Positions 15,910 through 24,100 are shown, counted from the first letter of the stretch. The stretch is DNA of 49,257 bases from an uncultured Microbacterium sp. (GCA_937988695.1 CALKHM010000286.1:1-49257), one strand, 5' to 3'. Made by a program: numbers and translations. Notes: generated by a model from the letters alone, not told the origin.

Positions 15910-16950
15910 ATGACCACGAGCCTGTCGCCCACTCTGCTTGTGCCGAATCGGCCCACGCCCCGCCCGTACCGCGGCGGGGCGGGGATCGAGCGCTTCCGGA
16001 ATCTTCCGGACAGTGGCGATCGCTGGGCGCCCGAGGACTTCATCGCGTCGACAGTGACCACCTTCGGCTCTGAGCAGGAGGGGCTCACCGTGATCGGCGG
16101 TGTCGCGCTGCGCGAGCTCATCGCCGCCGATCCGCTGGGGTATCTGGGCGCCGAGCATGTGGGTGCCTTCGGTGCCGATCCGCGACTGCTGTGCAAGTTG
16201 CTCCACACCGGTGAACGGCTCTTCGTGCACGTCCATCCGGACGGCGACTACGCGCACCGTGAGCTCCGGGCGCCCAGCGGGAAGACCGAAGCATGGATCA
16301 TCCTGGACGTCGACGAGGGGATGGACGGGTGTGCCTGGCTCGGCTTCCGCGACGATGTCGATGAGTCCGTTCTCGGCGCCTGGTACGCCTCCCAAGACAG
16401 CGCGGCGATGCTTGCCGCGATGAACCGAGTGCCGCTGCAGGCAGGTGACATCCTGCACGTTCCCGCCGGCACGGCGCATTCCATTGGCGCGGGTGTGCTC
16501 ATGCTCGAGCTTCAGGAGCCCATCGACCTCTCCGTCATCCTCGAGTACGCCCCGTTCGAGCGCCTGGACCGAAGGAGCTCCTTGCTCGGTCTCGACGTGG
16601 GGACGGCATTACGCGCTGTGAGCCGGCGCGCGCTCAGAGCCGAAGACCTGGCAGATCTCATCGGGCACACCCCTCCCGGCAACGCTGAGTCGTTTCTCCC
16701 GCCGGCATCGCGCCCATTCTTCCGAGTGGAACGTGTCGTCGTATCAGCCGGCGCCGACGTCGAGTTGGCCGCCCAGTTCGCGGTCGTCGTCGTCACTGCA
16801 GGCGCCGGCCGGATCACCTGGGCCGACAAGGTGCTCGCCGTCAGCGCCGGCGACACCGTGCTGGTGCCGTACGGCGCCGGCCCGACGCGCGTCTGCGGTC
16901 ACGTGACCCTTCTGCGTTGCATGCCGCCAGCAGCTTCCGGCAGCCGGTAG
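15910..16950 (+). CDS. Class I mannose-6-phosphate isomerase-like cupin
   Basis: 346 residues of the type I phosphomannose isomerase family, Zn-dependent aldose-ketose isomerases. Metal-site landmarks: LCKLLHTGERLFVHVHPDGDYA (usual QVHPD), GKTEAWIILD (Glu ligand), and VPAGTAHSIGAGVLMLELQEP (C-terminal His). The sequence is divergent from ManA, so another phosphosugar or hexose may be the substrate. ATG 15910 with AGAGAGGAA upstream, 69 bases after LacI. An isomerase acting on a ketose or glucosone-type product would fit the flavoenzyme upstream. Confidence 0.82.
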   Translation: MTTSLSPTLLVPNRPTPRPYRGGAGIERFRNLPDSGDRWAPEDFIASTVTTFGSEQEGLTVIGGVALRELIAADPLGYLGAEHVGAFGADPRLLCKLLHTGERLFVHVHPDGDYAHRELRAPSGKTEAWIILDVDEGMDGCAWLGFRDDVDESVLGAWYASQDSAAMLAAMNRVPLQAGDILHVPAGTAHSIGAGVLMLELQEPIDLSVILEYAPFERLDRRSSLLGLDVGTALRAVSRRALRAEDLADLIGHTPPGNAESFLPPASRPFFRVERVVVSAGADVELAAQFAVVVVTAGAGRITWADKVLAVSAGDTVLVPYGAGPTRVCGHVTLLRCMPPAASGSR

Positions 16951-16960
16951 CCGGGTCGCC

Positions 16961-17860
16961 ATGGAGATCCGGCAGTTGCGCTACTTCGTCGCGGTCGCAG
17001 AGGATGGGCAGTTCAGCCGAGCCGCGGTGCGCCTCGGCGTCGCCCAGTCCACGATCAGCGAGCAGATCCGCTCGCTAGAGTCCGAGCTCGGGACCGAGCT
17101 GCTTCTCCGCTCGAGTCGGACCGTGCTGCTGACCGAGGCCGGAGCAAGCTTCCTCGACGGCGCTCGCCGTATTCTCGATGACCTCACGAGCCTGGCCGAC
17201 ACGGCACAGGAGATCGGGTCGGGGCGACGTGGGCGCCTTCGGATCGGAGCGCTGACTCCGTCGCTGGCGACCTTGATCCCCGGCATCCTGCAGACCTACG
17301 CGAAACGGTTCCCCGCCGTCGAGGTGCAGCTCATGAGGATGTCGACCGATCACCAGCTCAACGGCCTGCTCGCGGGAGACCTCGACGTGGGCTTCGTGCG
17401 TGGCGTCCACCACCGGCACGGCGTGCGTGTCGAGCGCCTTCTCGAAGAGCCGCTGCTGGCCGTGCTGCCCTCGACGCACCGCCTGGCCGGGGCGAAGAGC
17501 CTGAGCCTTTCCGAGCTCGACGGTGAGACGTTCATCTTCTGGCCGCGCTCGGACAACGCCTCGTTCTACGACCGCATCATCGCCACCTGCCACGAGTTCG
17601 GCTGCATTCCGGGAAAGATCACCGCCAGCGCCAACATGGAGACGCAGATGGCGTTGATCAGCGCCGGCCTCGGTGTGTCCGTGCAGCCGTTGTCGTTCCG
17701 GTCGTCGGGCAATGCCGACGTCGCATTCGTGCCCGTGCACGATCTGGCCAAGCCCGTTCAGATGCAGCTGGCGTGGATCCCGAACACCGCGACCCAGCCG
17801 ACGCGCGAGTTCGTGTCGATTGCTCTGGAGACGGCGCAAAACCGGGTCTTCACCCGATGA
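16961..17860 (+). CDS. LysR family transcriptional regulator
   Basis: 299 residues, standard LTTR length. Helix-turn-helix at residues 1-60 (MEIRQLRYFVAVAEDGQFSR, LGVAQSTISEQIRSLE), linker helix, then the two-lobed effector domain starting RIGALTPSLATLIPG, with typical LISAGLGVSVQPLS near the end. Same direction as, and directly upstream of, the lactonase operon; an LTTR box lies in the gap. Begins ten bases after the PMI-like gene but probably belongs functionally with the downstream operon as its activator. Confidence 0.95.
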   Translation: MEIRQLRYFVAVAEDGQFSRAAVRLGVAQSTISEQIRSLESELGTELLLRSSRTVLLTEAGASFLDGARRILDDLTSLADTAQEIGSGRRGRLRIGALTPSLATLIPGILQTYAKRFPAVEVQLMRMSTDHQLNGLLAGDLDVGFVRGVHHRHGVRVERLLEEPLLAVLPSTHRLAGAKSLSLSELDGETFIFWPRSDNASFYDRIIATCHEFGCIPGKITASANMETQMALISAGLGVSVQPLSFRSSGNADVAFVPVHDLAKPVQMQLAWIPNTATQPTREFVSIALETAQNRVFTR

Positions 17861-17879
17861 GGAGAGGTGCCTGTCACTA

Positions 17880-17892
17880 TCGGAAAATCCGA
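17880..17892. promoter_or_regulatory. LysR box (T-N11-A)
   Basis: TCGGAAAATCCGA is a T-N11-A element within the perfect 15-base inverted repeat 17879-17893 (ATCGGA, AAA, TCCGAT). Its centre is about 64 bases upstream of the start expected from the -10 at 17938, the classical LTTR recognition-site distance. Confidence 0.65.
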
Positions 17893-17914
17893 TGGATTGA
17901 TCGCTGACGCCCTC

Positions 17915-17943
17915 TGCCTACCCGCCTGAGATCTTCCTAGACT
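17915..17943 (+). promoter_or_regulatory. Putative activator-dependent promoter
   Basis: Poor -35 TGCCTA (17915-17920), 17-base spacer, good -10 TAGACT (17938-17943). A weak -35 is expected where a LysR protein recruits polymerase. Confidence 0.45.
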
Positions 17944-17996
17944 CGTTGCCGGCAGCACGGGAATCCGTGGCTGATCGGGAAAGAGAGAGAGCAGGC

Positions 17997-18845
17997 ATGG
18001 AGTTCACAGTCGTCGCGTCTGATGTCGGATTCACCGAAGGTCCGGTGTTCGCTCAAGACGGTGACATCCTCTTCACCTCGATCGATCGCGGATGCGTCTA
18101 CCGGGTGCGAGACGGTGAGACCGCCGTTCACGGCGTGACCGGCGGCGGCCCCAACGGACTGACGGAGGGTGCGGGCGGGATCATGTACGTCGCGCAGAAC
18201 GGCGGCAAGTTCCCCGCGCATCGCTGGCCGAACATCACCGGGGGCGTGCAGGCGATCCTGCCCGGCGGTCGCGTCGAGACCCTCACACAGGACCCGATTC
18301 ACCCGAACGATCTCTGCTTCGGGCCTGACGGTCACCTCTACGTGACGGATCCGAGTCGCAACCCCGAGCGCAACGACGGCCGGCTTTGGCGCGTCGACGT
18401 CGACAGTGGCGAGACGGACTTCCTCGGGTCGACGGCGTGGTACCCGAACGGTATCGGGTTCACGACCGGCGATGACGCGGTGTACGTCGCGCAGGGCGCG
18501 GAGGGATGCATTCTGCGCATCCCCTTCACGGCAGAGCGGCGCCTCGGTGCCCCCGAGGTCTTCATCCGGCTCGACCACGGACGACCCGACGGCTTCGCCT
18601 GGGACGTCGACGGCAACCTCGTCGTCGGCGCGATCACGGGCACGGCGCCCGGGGATCTTCAGGTCTACGACCGTGACGGCTCGCTGGTCGAGGTCATCCA
18701 GCCGGGGGGAGGCACGAAGTACACCAACGTCGCGATCTCCGGGTCGGGACAGCTCATCGTCACCGATTCCGACGGGGGAAATGTGCTCACCGCGCAGTGG
18801 CCGGCTGCCGGCCTGCCGCTGCACCCCTTCCGCACCGGAGCGTGA
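17997..18845 (+). CDS. SMP-30/gluconolactonase family lactonase
   Basis: 282 residues of the six-bladed SMP-30/luciferolactonase beta-propeller family, metal-dependent lactone hydrolases. The expected metal ligands are present: Glu14 (FTEGPVF), Asn151 (WYPNGIG) and Asp198 (RPDGFAWD); HPNDLCFGPDGHLYVTD supplies the usual second Asn. ATG 17997 is preceded by AAGAGAGAGAGCAGG. First gene of the LysR-controlled operon. Suggests the pathway opens or starts from a lactone, probably of an aldonic or hydroxy acid. Confidence 0.9.
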   Translation: MEFTVVASDVGFTEGPVFAQDGDILFTSIDRGCVYRVRDGETAVHGVTGGGPNGLTEGAGGIMYVAQNGGKFPAHRWPNITGGVQAILPGGRVETLTQDPIHPNDLCFGPDGHLYVTDPSRNPERNDGRLWRVDVDSGETDFLGSTAWYPNGIGFTTGDDAVYVAQGAEGCILRIPFTAERRLGAPEVFIRLDHGRPDGFAWDVDGNLVVGAITGTAPGDLQVYDRDGSLVEVIQPGGGTKYTNVAISGSGQLIVTDSDGGNVLTAQWPAAGLPLHPFRTGA

Positions 18846-18848
18846 CCG

Positions 18849-19616
18849 ATGGCGAACCGGGTCCGGGAACGGCTGGAAGGCGGGGATACCGCCCTCTGCA
18901 TCACGCTCGACTTCCCCACGCCGGCCGCCGCCGAGTATCTCGGGGGTCTCGGCGTCGACGCCTTGGCGGTCGACCTCGAACGGGGGTTTCCGGACTGGGG
19001 CCGGCTGGAGGACGTGGCTCGCGCCTGCGCGGTCGTCGGAGTCGACCTGATCGCGCGCCTGCCCGTGGACGCGGACCTCATCGGTCGCTGCCTGGACATC
19101 GGTGTCGACGGGCTCGAGCTCACACACGTCGAGAGCGCCGACGACATCAGCACGCTGCTGCGCTGCGTGAGGTACGCACCGGACGGTGACCGGGGGCTCG
19201 GCCGCTCACGGTCGAGCCGCTTCGGAAGCTATCCGGGCGGCTACCAGAAGCTCGTGGCGTCCGGCGGCGTTCCCCTCATCGTCATCCACATCGAGAGCCG
19301 CCGTGGGATGGAGGGGCTGCCTGCGATCCTGCGGCCCGAGGTCGACGTCGTCGTCATCGGCGCGTACGACCTGTCGAACGATCTCGGTCTTGCCGGTGAG
19401 ATCGACCGTCCGCCAGTGCAGGATGCCGTCGCCGCGATCCTGGACAGCGTGAGGCGCGCCGGCAAGGTCGTCGGTCTCTCGGCGAGCACCGCCGCGGGCG
19501 CCGCCCACGCACGCGCGAGAGGCGCCCGGTTCGTCCTCGCCGCGCAAGCACGCCTTCTGTCCGCATCCCTTGAGCAGCTCGATCGTGCTGTGCACCGTGA
19601 AGGAGGAGCCGGATGA
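18849..19616 (+). CDS. HpcH/HpaI family aldolase with Arg in place of catalytic His45
   Basis: 255 residues of the class II pyruvate aldolase family (HpaI, GarL), which cleave 4-hydroxy-2-oxo acids to pyruvate and an aldehyde. By position it keeps Arg70 (IARLPV), metal ligands Glu149 (VIHIES) and Asp174 (VIGAYDLS) and the RGLGRSRSSRFG loop, but the Glu44-His45 pair of HpaI is Glu44-Arg45 here (AVDLERG). His45 acts in proton transfer in HpaI, so the reaction may differ (lyase on another substrate, or a decarboxylase-like step). ATG 18849, three bases after the lactonase; overlaps the next gene by four bases. Confidence 0.9.
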   Translation: MANRVRERLEGGDTALCITLDFPTPAAAEYLGGLGVDALAVDLERGFPDWGRLEDVARACAVVGVDLIARLPVDADLIGRCLDIGVDGLELTHVESADDISTLLRCVRYAPDGDRGLGRSRSSRFGSYPGGYQKLVASGGVPLIVIHIESRRGMEGLPAILRPEVDVVVIGAYDLSNDLGLAGEIDRPPVQDAVAAILDSVRRAGKVVGLSASTAAGAAHARARGARFVLAAQARLLSASLEQLDRAVHREGGAG

Positions 19617-21031
19617 CCACTGCGGCGACGGAGGCGATCGCGCGGTTCGCCGTCGAGAGCGACCTCTCCGGGATCGATGGCGAGGCGCTGCGGATCGCGA
19701 CGCGGGCATTCGTCGACACGGTGGGCGTCGCCATCGCGGGCGTGCCCGAGGTGGCGACCACGGCGCTGACCGCGGCCATGCCGGCACCCGTCGCCCTGCC
19801 CGGAGCAGGCGCGACCCTGATCGCCTCCGGCGTCCAGACATCGGCCGCGCATGCGGCCCTCGTGAATGCGACAGCAGGTCACGCGCTCGACTTCGACGAC
19901 CACCTCAACGACGTCAACGGCCACCCGAGCGTCGTTCTCGTGCCCCCGATCCTGGCCGTGTGCGAGTCGCGCTCGCTCTCCGGGCGCCAGGCCCTGGAGG
20001 CGTACGTCGTGGGTCACCAGGTGATGTGCGCGATCTGTGCGGCGCTGCCCGTTCGCGCGCACTGGACCCGGGGCTGGCACGCCACCGGCACCGTCGGCGT
20101 CATGGCGGCCACGGCGGCGTGCGCGCGGCTTCTCGGCCTCGATGTGCTCCGGACCCGATATGCGCTGGGCATCGCCGCCTCGCTGGCGTCGGGAAGCCGG
20201 CAGAACTGCGGCTTCACCGTCAAGCCGTTGCATGCGGGCATGGCCGCATCCCACGCCGTCCTGGCCGCGTCGCTCGCTGAGAACGGGTATGACGCCGACC
20301 CAGAACACCTGGAATCGGATCTCGGCTACTTCCGCGTCTTCGGGGTCGACCCGGATCTCGGTCGGATCGGCCCCGTTCTCGATGAGCGATGGACGGTGAC
20401 CACCCGCGGACTGAACGTCAAGTCGTTCCCGGCTTGCTACGCCGTTCACCCCGCCGCGCGGGCCGCGTCGATCATCGCCGCTCGCGGGATCGATCCCGAC
20501 GGCATCGAGAGCGTCGACGTGACCGTGCAGCCCACGGGCCTGACCGGTCCGATCCACCATCGACCCACCACGGGGCTCCAGGCGAAGTTCAGCATGGAAT
20601 ACACCGTCGCGGCAGCGCTGACCGGTGAAGCGCTGTCTTTGCGGTCGTTCGAGGATGCCGCGGTCGCGCGGCCGCAGATCCAACGCCTGATCCCGCTCGT
20701 GGCCACCCATGAGGCCGACGTGCCGCCGATAGGCCCACCCGAGTACGGCCGCTGGTTCTCGGCGGTGCGAGTGCGGCTCCGTGACGGAGCCGTGCTGACC
20801 GAACGCGCGGACATGCCGCACGGCCACTCCGGATCCCCTCTCAGTGATGCGGAGCTCGATGCGAAGTTCGTGGAGTGCGCGCAGACGCCCGGTTCCGCAT
20901 GGGACGGACGCCGGCTCCTGCGCGGGATTCGCGGCATCGACGATCGGGCGACCCTGCGCGGGTTGTTCGCCGACGCTCTCGCTTCGCGGCCCATAGACCC
21001 TCACCCGACCCCTCACCAAGAGATGGAGTAA
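19613..21031 (+). CDS. MmgE/PrpD family protein
   Basis: 472 residues, the usual length. The family covers 2-methylcitrate dehydratase, cis-aconitate decarboxylase and related lyases. Landmarks: HALDFDDHLNDVNGHPSV near residue 90 (active-site region), RGWHATGTVGVMAA, CGFTVKPLHAGMAA, FKSFPAC-like LNVKSFPACYAVHP, and YTVAAALTGEALSL. ATG 19613 overlaps the aldolase stop. Together with the lactonase, aldolase and tautomerase it indicates dehydration, isomerisation or decarboxylation of a small hydroxy or unsaturated acid. It is not accompanied by PrpB/PrpC, so methylcitrate cycle use is unlikely. Confidence 0.92.
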   Translation: MTTAATEAIARFAVESDLSGIDGEALRIATRAFVDTVGVAIAGVPEVATTALTAAMPAPVALPGAGATLIASGVQTSAAHAALVNATAGHALDFDDHLNDVNGHPSVVLVPPILAVCESRSLSGRQALEAYVVGHQVMCAICAALPVRAHWTRGWHATGTVGVMAATAACARLLGLDVLRTRYALGIAASLASGSRQNCGFTVKPLHAGMAASHAVLAASLAENGYDADPEHLESDLGYFRVFGVDPDLGRIGPVLDERWTVTTRGLNVKSFPACYAVHPAARAASIIAARGIDPDGIESVDVTVQPTGLTGPIHHRPTTGLQAKFSMEYTVAAALTGEALSLRSFEDAAVARPQIQRLIPLVATHEADVPPIGPPEYGRWFSAVRVRLRDGAVLTERADMPHGHSGSPLSDAELDAKFVECAQTPGSAWDGRRLLRGIRGIDDRATLRGLFADALASRPIDPHPTPHQEME

Positions 21032-21034
21032 GAG

Positions 21035-21238
21035 ATGCCGAACATCACCGTCGAGATCTTCCGTGGACGGACGCTCGATCAGCGCCGCCGGTTCGTCGAA
21101 GGAGTCACCCGCTGCGCCGTCGACGCGTTCGGGATCAAGCCCGAGGGGGTGCGGATCACGTTCTTCGAGATCGAACGGTCCGACCTCGCCCGCGGCGGCG
21201 TGCTCTTCAGCGACATGGACAGCGTGAACAAGTCCTGA
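21035..21238 (+). CDS. 4-oxalocrotonate tautomerase family enzyme
   Basis: 67 codons; after Met removal the mature chain begins with Pro1, the catalytic base of the family, and also carries Arg11 and Arg39, the two Arg residues that bind carboxylates in 4-OT. PNITVEIFRGRT and the C-terminal GGVLFSDM pattern are typical. Ribosome site GGAG precedes ATG 21035. It should interconvert an enol (or unsaturated) and keto acid, making the substrate for the aldolase or removing the product of the PrpD-type step. Confidence 0.93.
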   Translation: MPNITVEIFRGRTLDQRRRFVEGVTRCAVDAFGIKPEGVRITFFEIERSDLARGGVLFSDMDSVNKS

Positions 21239-21289
21239 GCGCCCTGACCGCCTCCGTGATCAACGCCGATTATCGAAAGCAGAATCATC

Positions 21290-22279
21290 ATGAAACAGCG
21301 ACTTCGCAGTAGTCTCCTGGGCGCCCTCGCCCTGACAGCCGTGATGGCCGTGGTCACAGGCTGCGCGGGAAACACCGCCGGCCCGGGCGACGAGCCCTCG
21401 TCGGGAACCGTCACGATCAAGCTCGCCACCTCGATCACCGGAAGCTCGTTCCTCGGCGTCACCGCGGGCTTGAAGGAGGGGATCTTCGCCAAGCACGGCA
21501 TCGATCTCGAAGTGACGAAGGTCAAGGACACCAGCACCGGGGTGGCGGCCCTCGTCAGCGGCCAGGTGGATGTCGCTGCGATGCTCACCGAAGGAGCGAT
21601 CGGCGCCGTCGCGGCGGGGTCTGACATGAAGATCATCGCCAACCTGCTGACCGAGGATCAGCACATCCTGTATGCCGGCAAGGGGATCACGAAGATCGAG
21701 GACTTCGCGGGCAAGAAGATGGCCGTGGTCGGACCGGGCAGCGGTACGGAGATCCTCGCCAAGTACCTCTTCGAGAAGGCGGGGATCGAGGACAAGGTCA
21801 CCTATGTCCCCAGTGGCGCGGCGTCCGTTCAGGTCGCCTCCCTCATCGCCGGCCAGGTCGACGGTGCGGGACTCGTGCAGCCCTACGCCGATCAGGCCGC
21901 CGCACAGGGCATGAACAAGATCCTCGACTATCGCGACATCATCCCCGGCCTGACCCCGCAGGTGTTCGGAGCGTCCGGCGCGGCGATCAAGGACAAGCCG
22001 GAGGCACTGAAGAAGTTCGTCGCCGCGTATGCGGAGAGCACCCAGTGGATCGTGGCTCACCCGGACGATGCGATCAGCATCCTGAAGGATGACGCGAAGG
22101 TGAGCGGGGCCATCGCTCGCTCGTCGTTCGAGTTCGCCAAGCCCGACTACTCGCTGGATGGGAAGGTGAGCGCCGACGGTCTTCAGACATGGATCCGGCT
22201 GACCAAGGAATACGGGAAGGTCACGAAGTCGGTGACCGTCGACGACATCTACGATCCTTCCTTCCTCCCGGGATCATGA
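21290..22279 (+). CDS. NitT/TauT-type ABC substrate-binding lipoprotein
   Basis: 329 residues, SsuA/TauA/NMT1-like. Lipobox VTGC (Cys25), then VTIKLATSITGSSFLGVTAGLKEGIFAKHGIDLEVTKV, GQVDVAAMLTEGAI, GKKMAVVGPGSGTEILAKYLF and GQVDGAGLVQPYADQA. This family carries sulfonates, bicarbonate/nitrate, aromatic acids and pyrimidine-type compounds. Follows the tautomerase by 51 bases in the same operon, so the cargo is probably the substrate of the enzymes upstream, most likely a small carboxylate. Confidence 0.93.
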   Translation: MKQRLRSSLLGALALTAVMAVVTGCAGNTAGPGDEPSSGTVTIKLATSITGSSFLGVTAGLKEGIFAKHGIDLEVTKVKDTSTGVAALVSGQVDVAAMLTEGAIGAVAAGSDMKIIANLLTEDQHILYAGKGITKIEDFAGKKMAVVGPGSGTEILAKYLFEKAGIEDKVTYVPSGAASVQVASLIAGQVDGAGLVQPYADQAAAQGMNKILDYRDIIPGLTPQVFGASGAAIKDKPEALKKFVAAYAESTQWIVAHPDDAISILKDDAKVSGAIARSSFEFAKPDYSLDGKVSADGLQTWIRLTKEYGKVTKSVTVDDIYDPSFLPGS

Positions 22280-22332
22280 CGGCGCTGATGGCGGGGATGC
22301 CCGTCCATGACGAGGAGAGAGGCGTTCACCAC

Positions 22333-23139
22333 ATGGCTGAAGCGCATGTCGAGCCGGTCATCCGCATCGAGAAGGTTTGCTTCGGCTACGGCACGAAACT
22401 CGTCATCGACAACGTCGACGTCGATATCGACGCGGGGCAGTTCGTGTCGCTGATCGGACCGAGCGGCTGTGGGAAGAGCACGCTGCTGGCGATGCTGGAT
22501 GGAATGGCCTCGCCCGACTCGGGCAGCATCCTGGTCAACGGCCAGGCGCCGAGGCCGGGCGACCCCGACCGGGCGATGGTCTTCCAGAACTTCGCCCTGA
22601 TGCCCTGGAAGACCGTTCTGAGCAATGTCGAGCTGGGACTGCGCTATCGACGACCGGAGCTTGCGAAGAAGGGGCGGCGCGAGATCGCCAGACACTTCCT
22701 CGACAAGGTGGGACTGTCCTCTGCGGCCGATCTCTACCCACACAACCTGTCGGGCGGGATGCAGCAGCGCGTCGGGTTGGCTCGTGCCTTCGCCGTCGAG
22801 CCGAGCATCATGCTCATGGACGAGCCGTTCGGCGCGCTCGATGCGCAGAACGCGGAGATCCTCCGGGAGGAGCTGCGCTCGCTCGTGGCGGAGGAGAACC
22901 GGACGATCGTCTTCGTCACGCACAACCTCGACGAGGCGATCCAGCTCTCCGATCGCATCCTGCTGATGTCCGCGGGGCCGTCTCGCATCCGCGACGACAT
23001 CCGGGTGGAGCTGCCGGAGGTGCACTCTGCCGAGTACGTGTCGCGGTACGACCGGTATCGCGAGCACCTCTGGGACCATCTGCGCCACGAGGTGGAGACG
23101 GTGCAGCAGCGCGAGCGGGAAGGAGGCGGGGCGTCGTGA
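22333..23139 (+). CDS. NitT/TauT-type ABC transporter ATP-binding protein
   Basis: 268 residues of the SsuB/TauB class: Walker A GPSGCGKST near residue 45, Q-loop VFQNFALMPWKTV, signature LSGGMQQRVGLARA, Walker B IMLMDEPFGALD, switch His FVTHNLDEAIQLSDRI. ATG 22333 chosen because GGAGAGAGG lies ten bases upstream and the protein then has the family length; an in-frame ATG at 22276 overlapping the binding-protein stop would add 19 residues. Overlaps the permease start by four bases. Confidence 0.92.
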   Translation: MAEAHVEPVIRIEKVCFGYGTKLVIDNVDVDIDAGQFVSLIGPSGCGKSTLLAMLDGMASPDSGSILVNGQAPRPGDPDRAMVFQNFALMPWKTVLSNVELGLRYRRPELAKKGRREIARHFLDKVGLSSAADLYPHNLSGGMQQRVGLARAFAVEPSIMLMDEPFGALDAQNAEILREELRSLVAEENRTIVFVTHNLDEAIQLSDRILLMSAGPSRIRDDIRVELPEVHSAEYVSRYDRYREHLWDHLRHEVETVQQREREGGGAS

Positions 23140-23981
23140 GCGTCATCATCCAAGAGAACAGACGCGACGATGGAACTGTCGAGCGGATCCGCGTCGAACC
23201 GCGCAAGTCCTGGTGGCGGCGATACGAGAAGCTCACGCTCCCGATCACCGCGGTGGTGATCATCCTCGTCGTCTGGGAGACCGCGGGAGCCTTCGCGCTG
23301 TGGAACCCGCTGTTCTTCAGCTCGCCGTCACAGATCTTCCAGGGGCTCATCGAACTGGCGCAGGGGCCGCTGTGGTCTGACCTGGCCGTCAGCGGCACCG
23401 AGTTCCTCATCGGAATGGCGATCGCGCTGGTGCTCGGCGTGCCGCTGGGGATCCTGCTCGGGTCGAACCGCCGGCTGCGCATCGCGTTCGACCCGATCGT
23501 GAATGCGCTGTACTCCACGCCGATCCTCGTGCTCACGCCGTTGCTGGTGATCTGGTTCGGACTGGGGATCGGATCGAAGATCGCGAACGTGGCGATCCTG
23601 GCGATCTTCCCTGTTCTGATCAACATGATCGAGGGCGTGCAGACGACGGATGCGACGCTCATCCGCGCGGCCCGGTCTTTCGGAGCGCGTGGGCTGAGAG
23701 TGTACGGGGATGTCACGTTCCCGTCGATCCTGCCGTTCTTTGTCACGGGTCTGCGGCTGGCGATCGGAAAGGGGATGATCGCCGTGGTCGTCGGCGAGTA
23801 CATCGCGGCGACCGTGGGAATCGGCTATCGGATCCGCTCCGACGCGGAGGTCTTCAACACGCCGCGCTATCTCGCCGGCGTGGTGGTCATGGTGATCATC
23901 TCGGTGATCATCATGGCGATCGTGAAGGTCTTCGAGCGTCGCATGGCGCCATGGCGGGAGCCCGGATCAGGGCGCGAATAG
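23136..23981 (+). CDS. NitT/TauT-type ABC transporter permease
   Basis: 281 residues, SsuC/TauC class with about six membrane helices; EAA loop EGVQTTDATLIRAARSFGARGLRVYGDVTFPSILP near residue 160 contacts the ATPase, and VVGEYIAATVGIGYRI is a family hallmark. GTG 23136 overlaps the ATPase stop (GTGA). Last gene of the LysR-controlled operon; a strong terminator follows 12 bases later. Confidence 0.94.
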   Translation: MSVIIQENRRDDGTVERIRVEPRKSWWRRYEKLTLPITAVVIILVVWETAGAFALWNPLFFSSPSQIFQGLIELAQGPLWSDLAVSGTEFLIGMAIALVLGVPLGILLGSNRRLRIAFDPIVNALYSTPILVLTPLLVIWFGLGIGSKIANVAILAIFPVLINMIEGVQTTDATLIRAARSFGARGLRVYGDVTFPSILPFFVTGLRLAIGKGMIAVVVGEYIAATVGIGYRIRSDAEVFNTPRYLAGVVVMVIISVIIMAIVKVFERRMAPWREPGSGRE

Positions 23982-23992
23982 TCCCGCTCCAC

Positions 23993-24048
23993 AGGCCATC
24001 CGTGCTTGTCGCGCTCCAGAGGGCGACGAGCATGGATGGCCTTTTTCT
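23993..24048 (+). terminator. Strong intrinsic terminator
   Basis: AGGCCATCC (23993-24001) pairs with GGATGGCCT (24034-24042); the stem continues inward through GTGCT/AGCAT and TGTCGC/GCGACG with wobble pairs, then TTTTTCTCTTT follows. Ends the lactonase/ABC operon and isolates the kinase operon downstream. Confidence 0.92.
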
Positions 24049-24069
24049 CTTTCGCCCGAACGACGCCGC

Positions 24070-24100
24070 TTGACATCCTCTGTTGCCTCCGGAATAGTAC
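24070..24100 (+). promoter_or_regulatory. Promoter of the (deoxy)pentose operon
   Basis: Consensus -35 TTGACA (24070-24075), followed at 17 bases by AATAGT (24093-24098) as the best -10. Start would fall among the palindromes at 24097-24124. Confidence 0.55.

Noticed and set aside
19241..21019. 592-codon minus-strand open frame
   Set aside because: Antisense to the aldolase and MmgE/PrpD genes; Arg/Gly/His-rich translation without recognisable motifs.
19613..21031. Naming the MmgE/PrpD gene prpD (2-methylcitrate dehydratase)
   Set aside because: No prpB or prpC nearby and the operon enzymes point elsewhere; family membership only.
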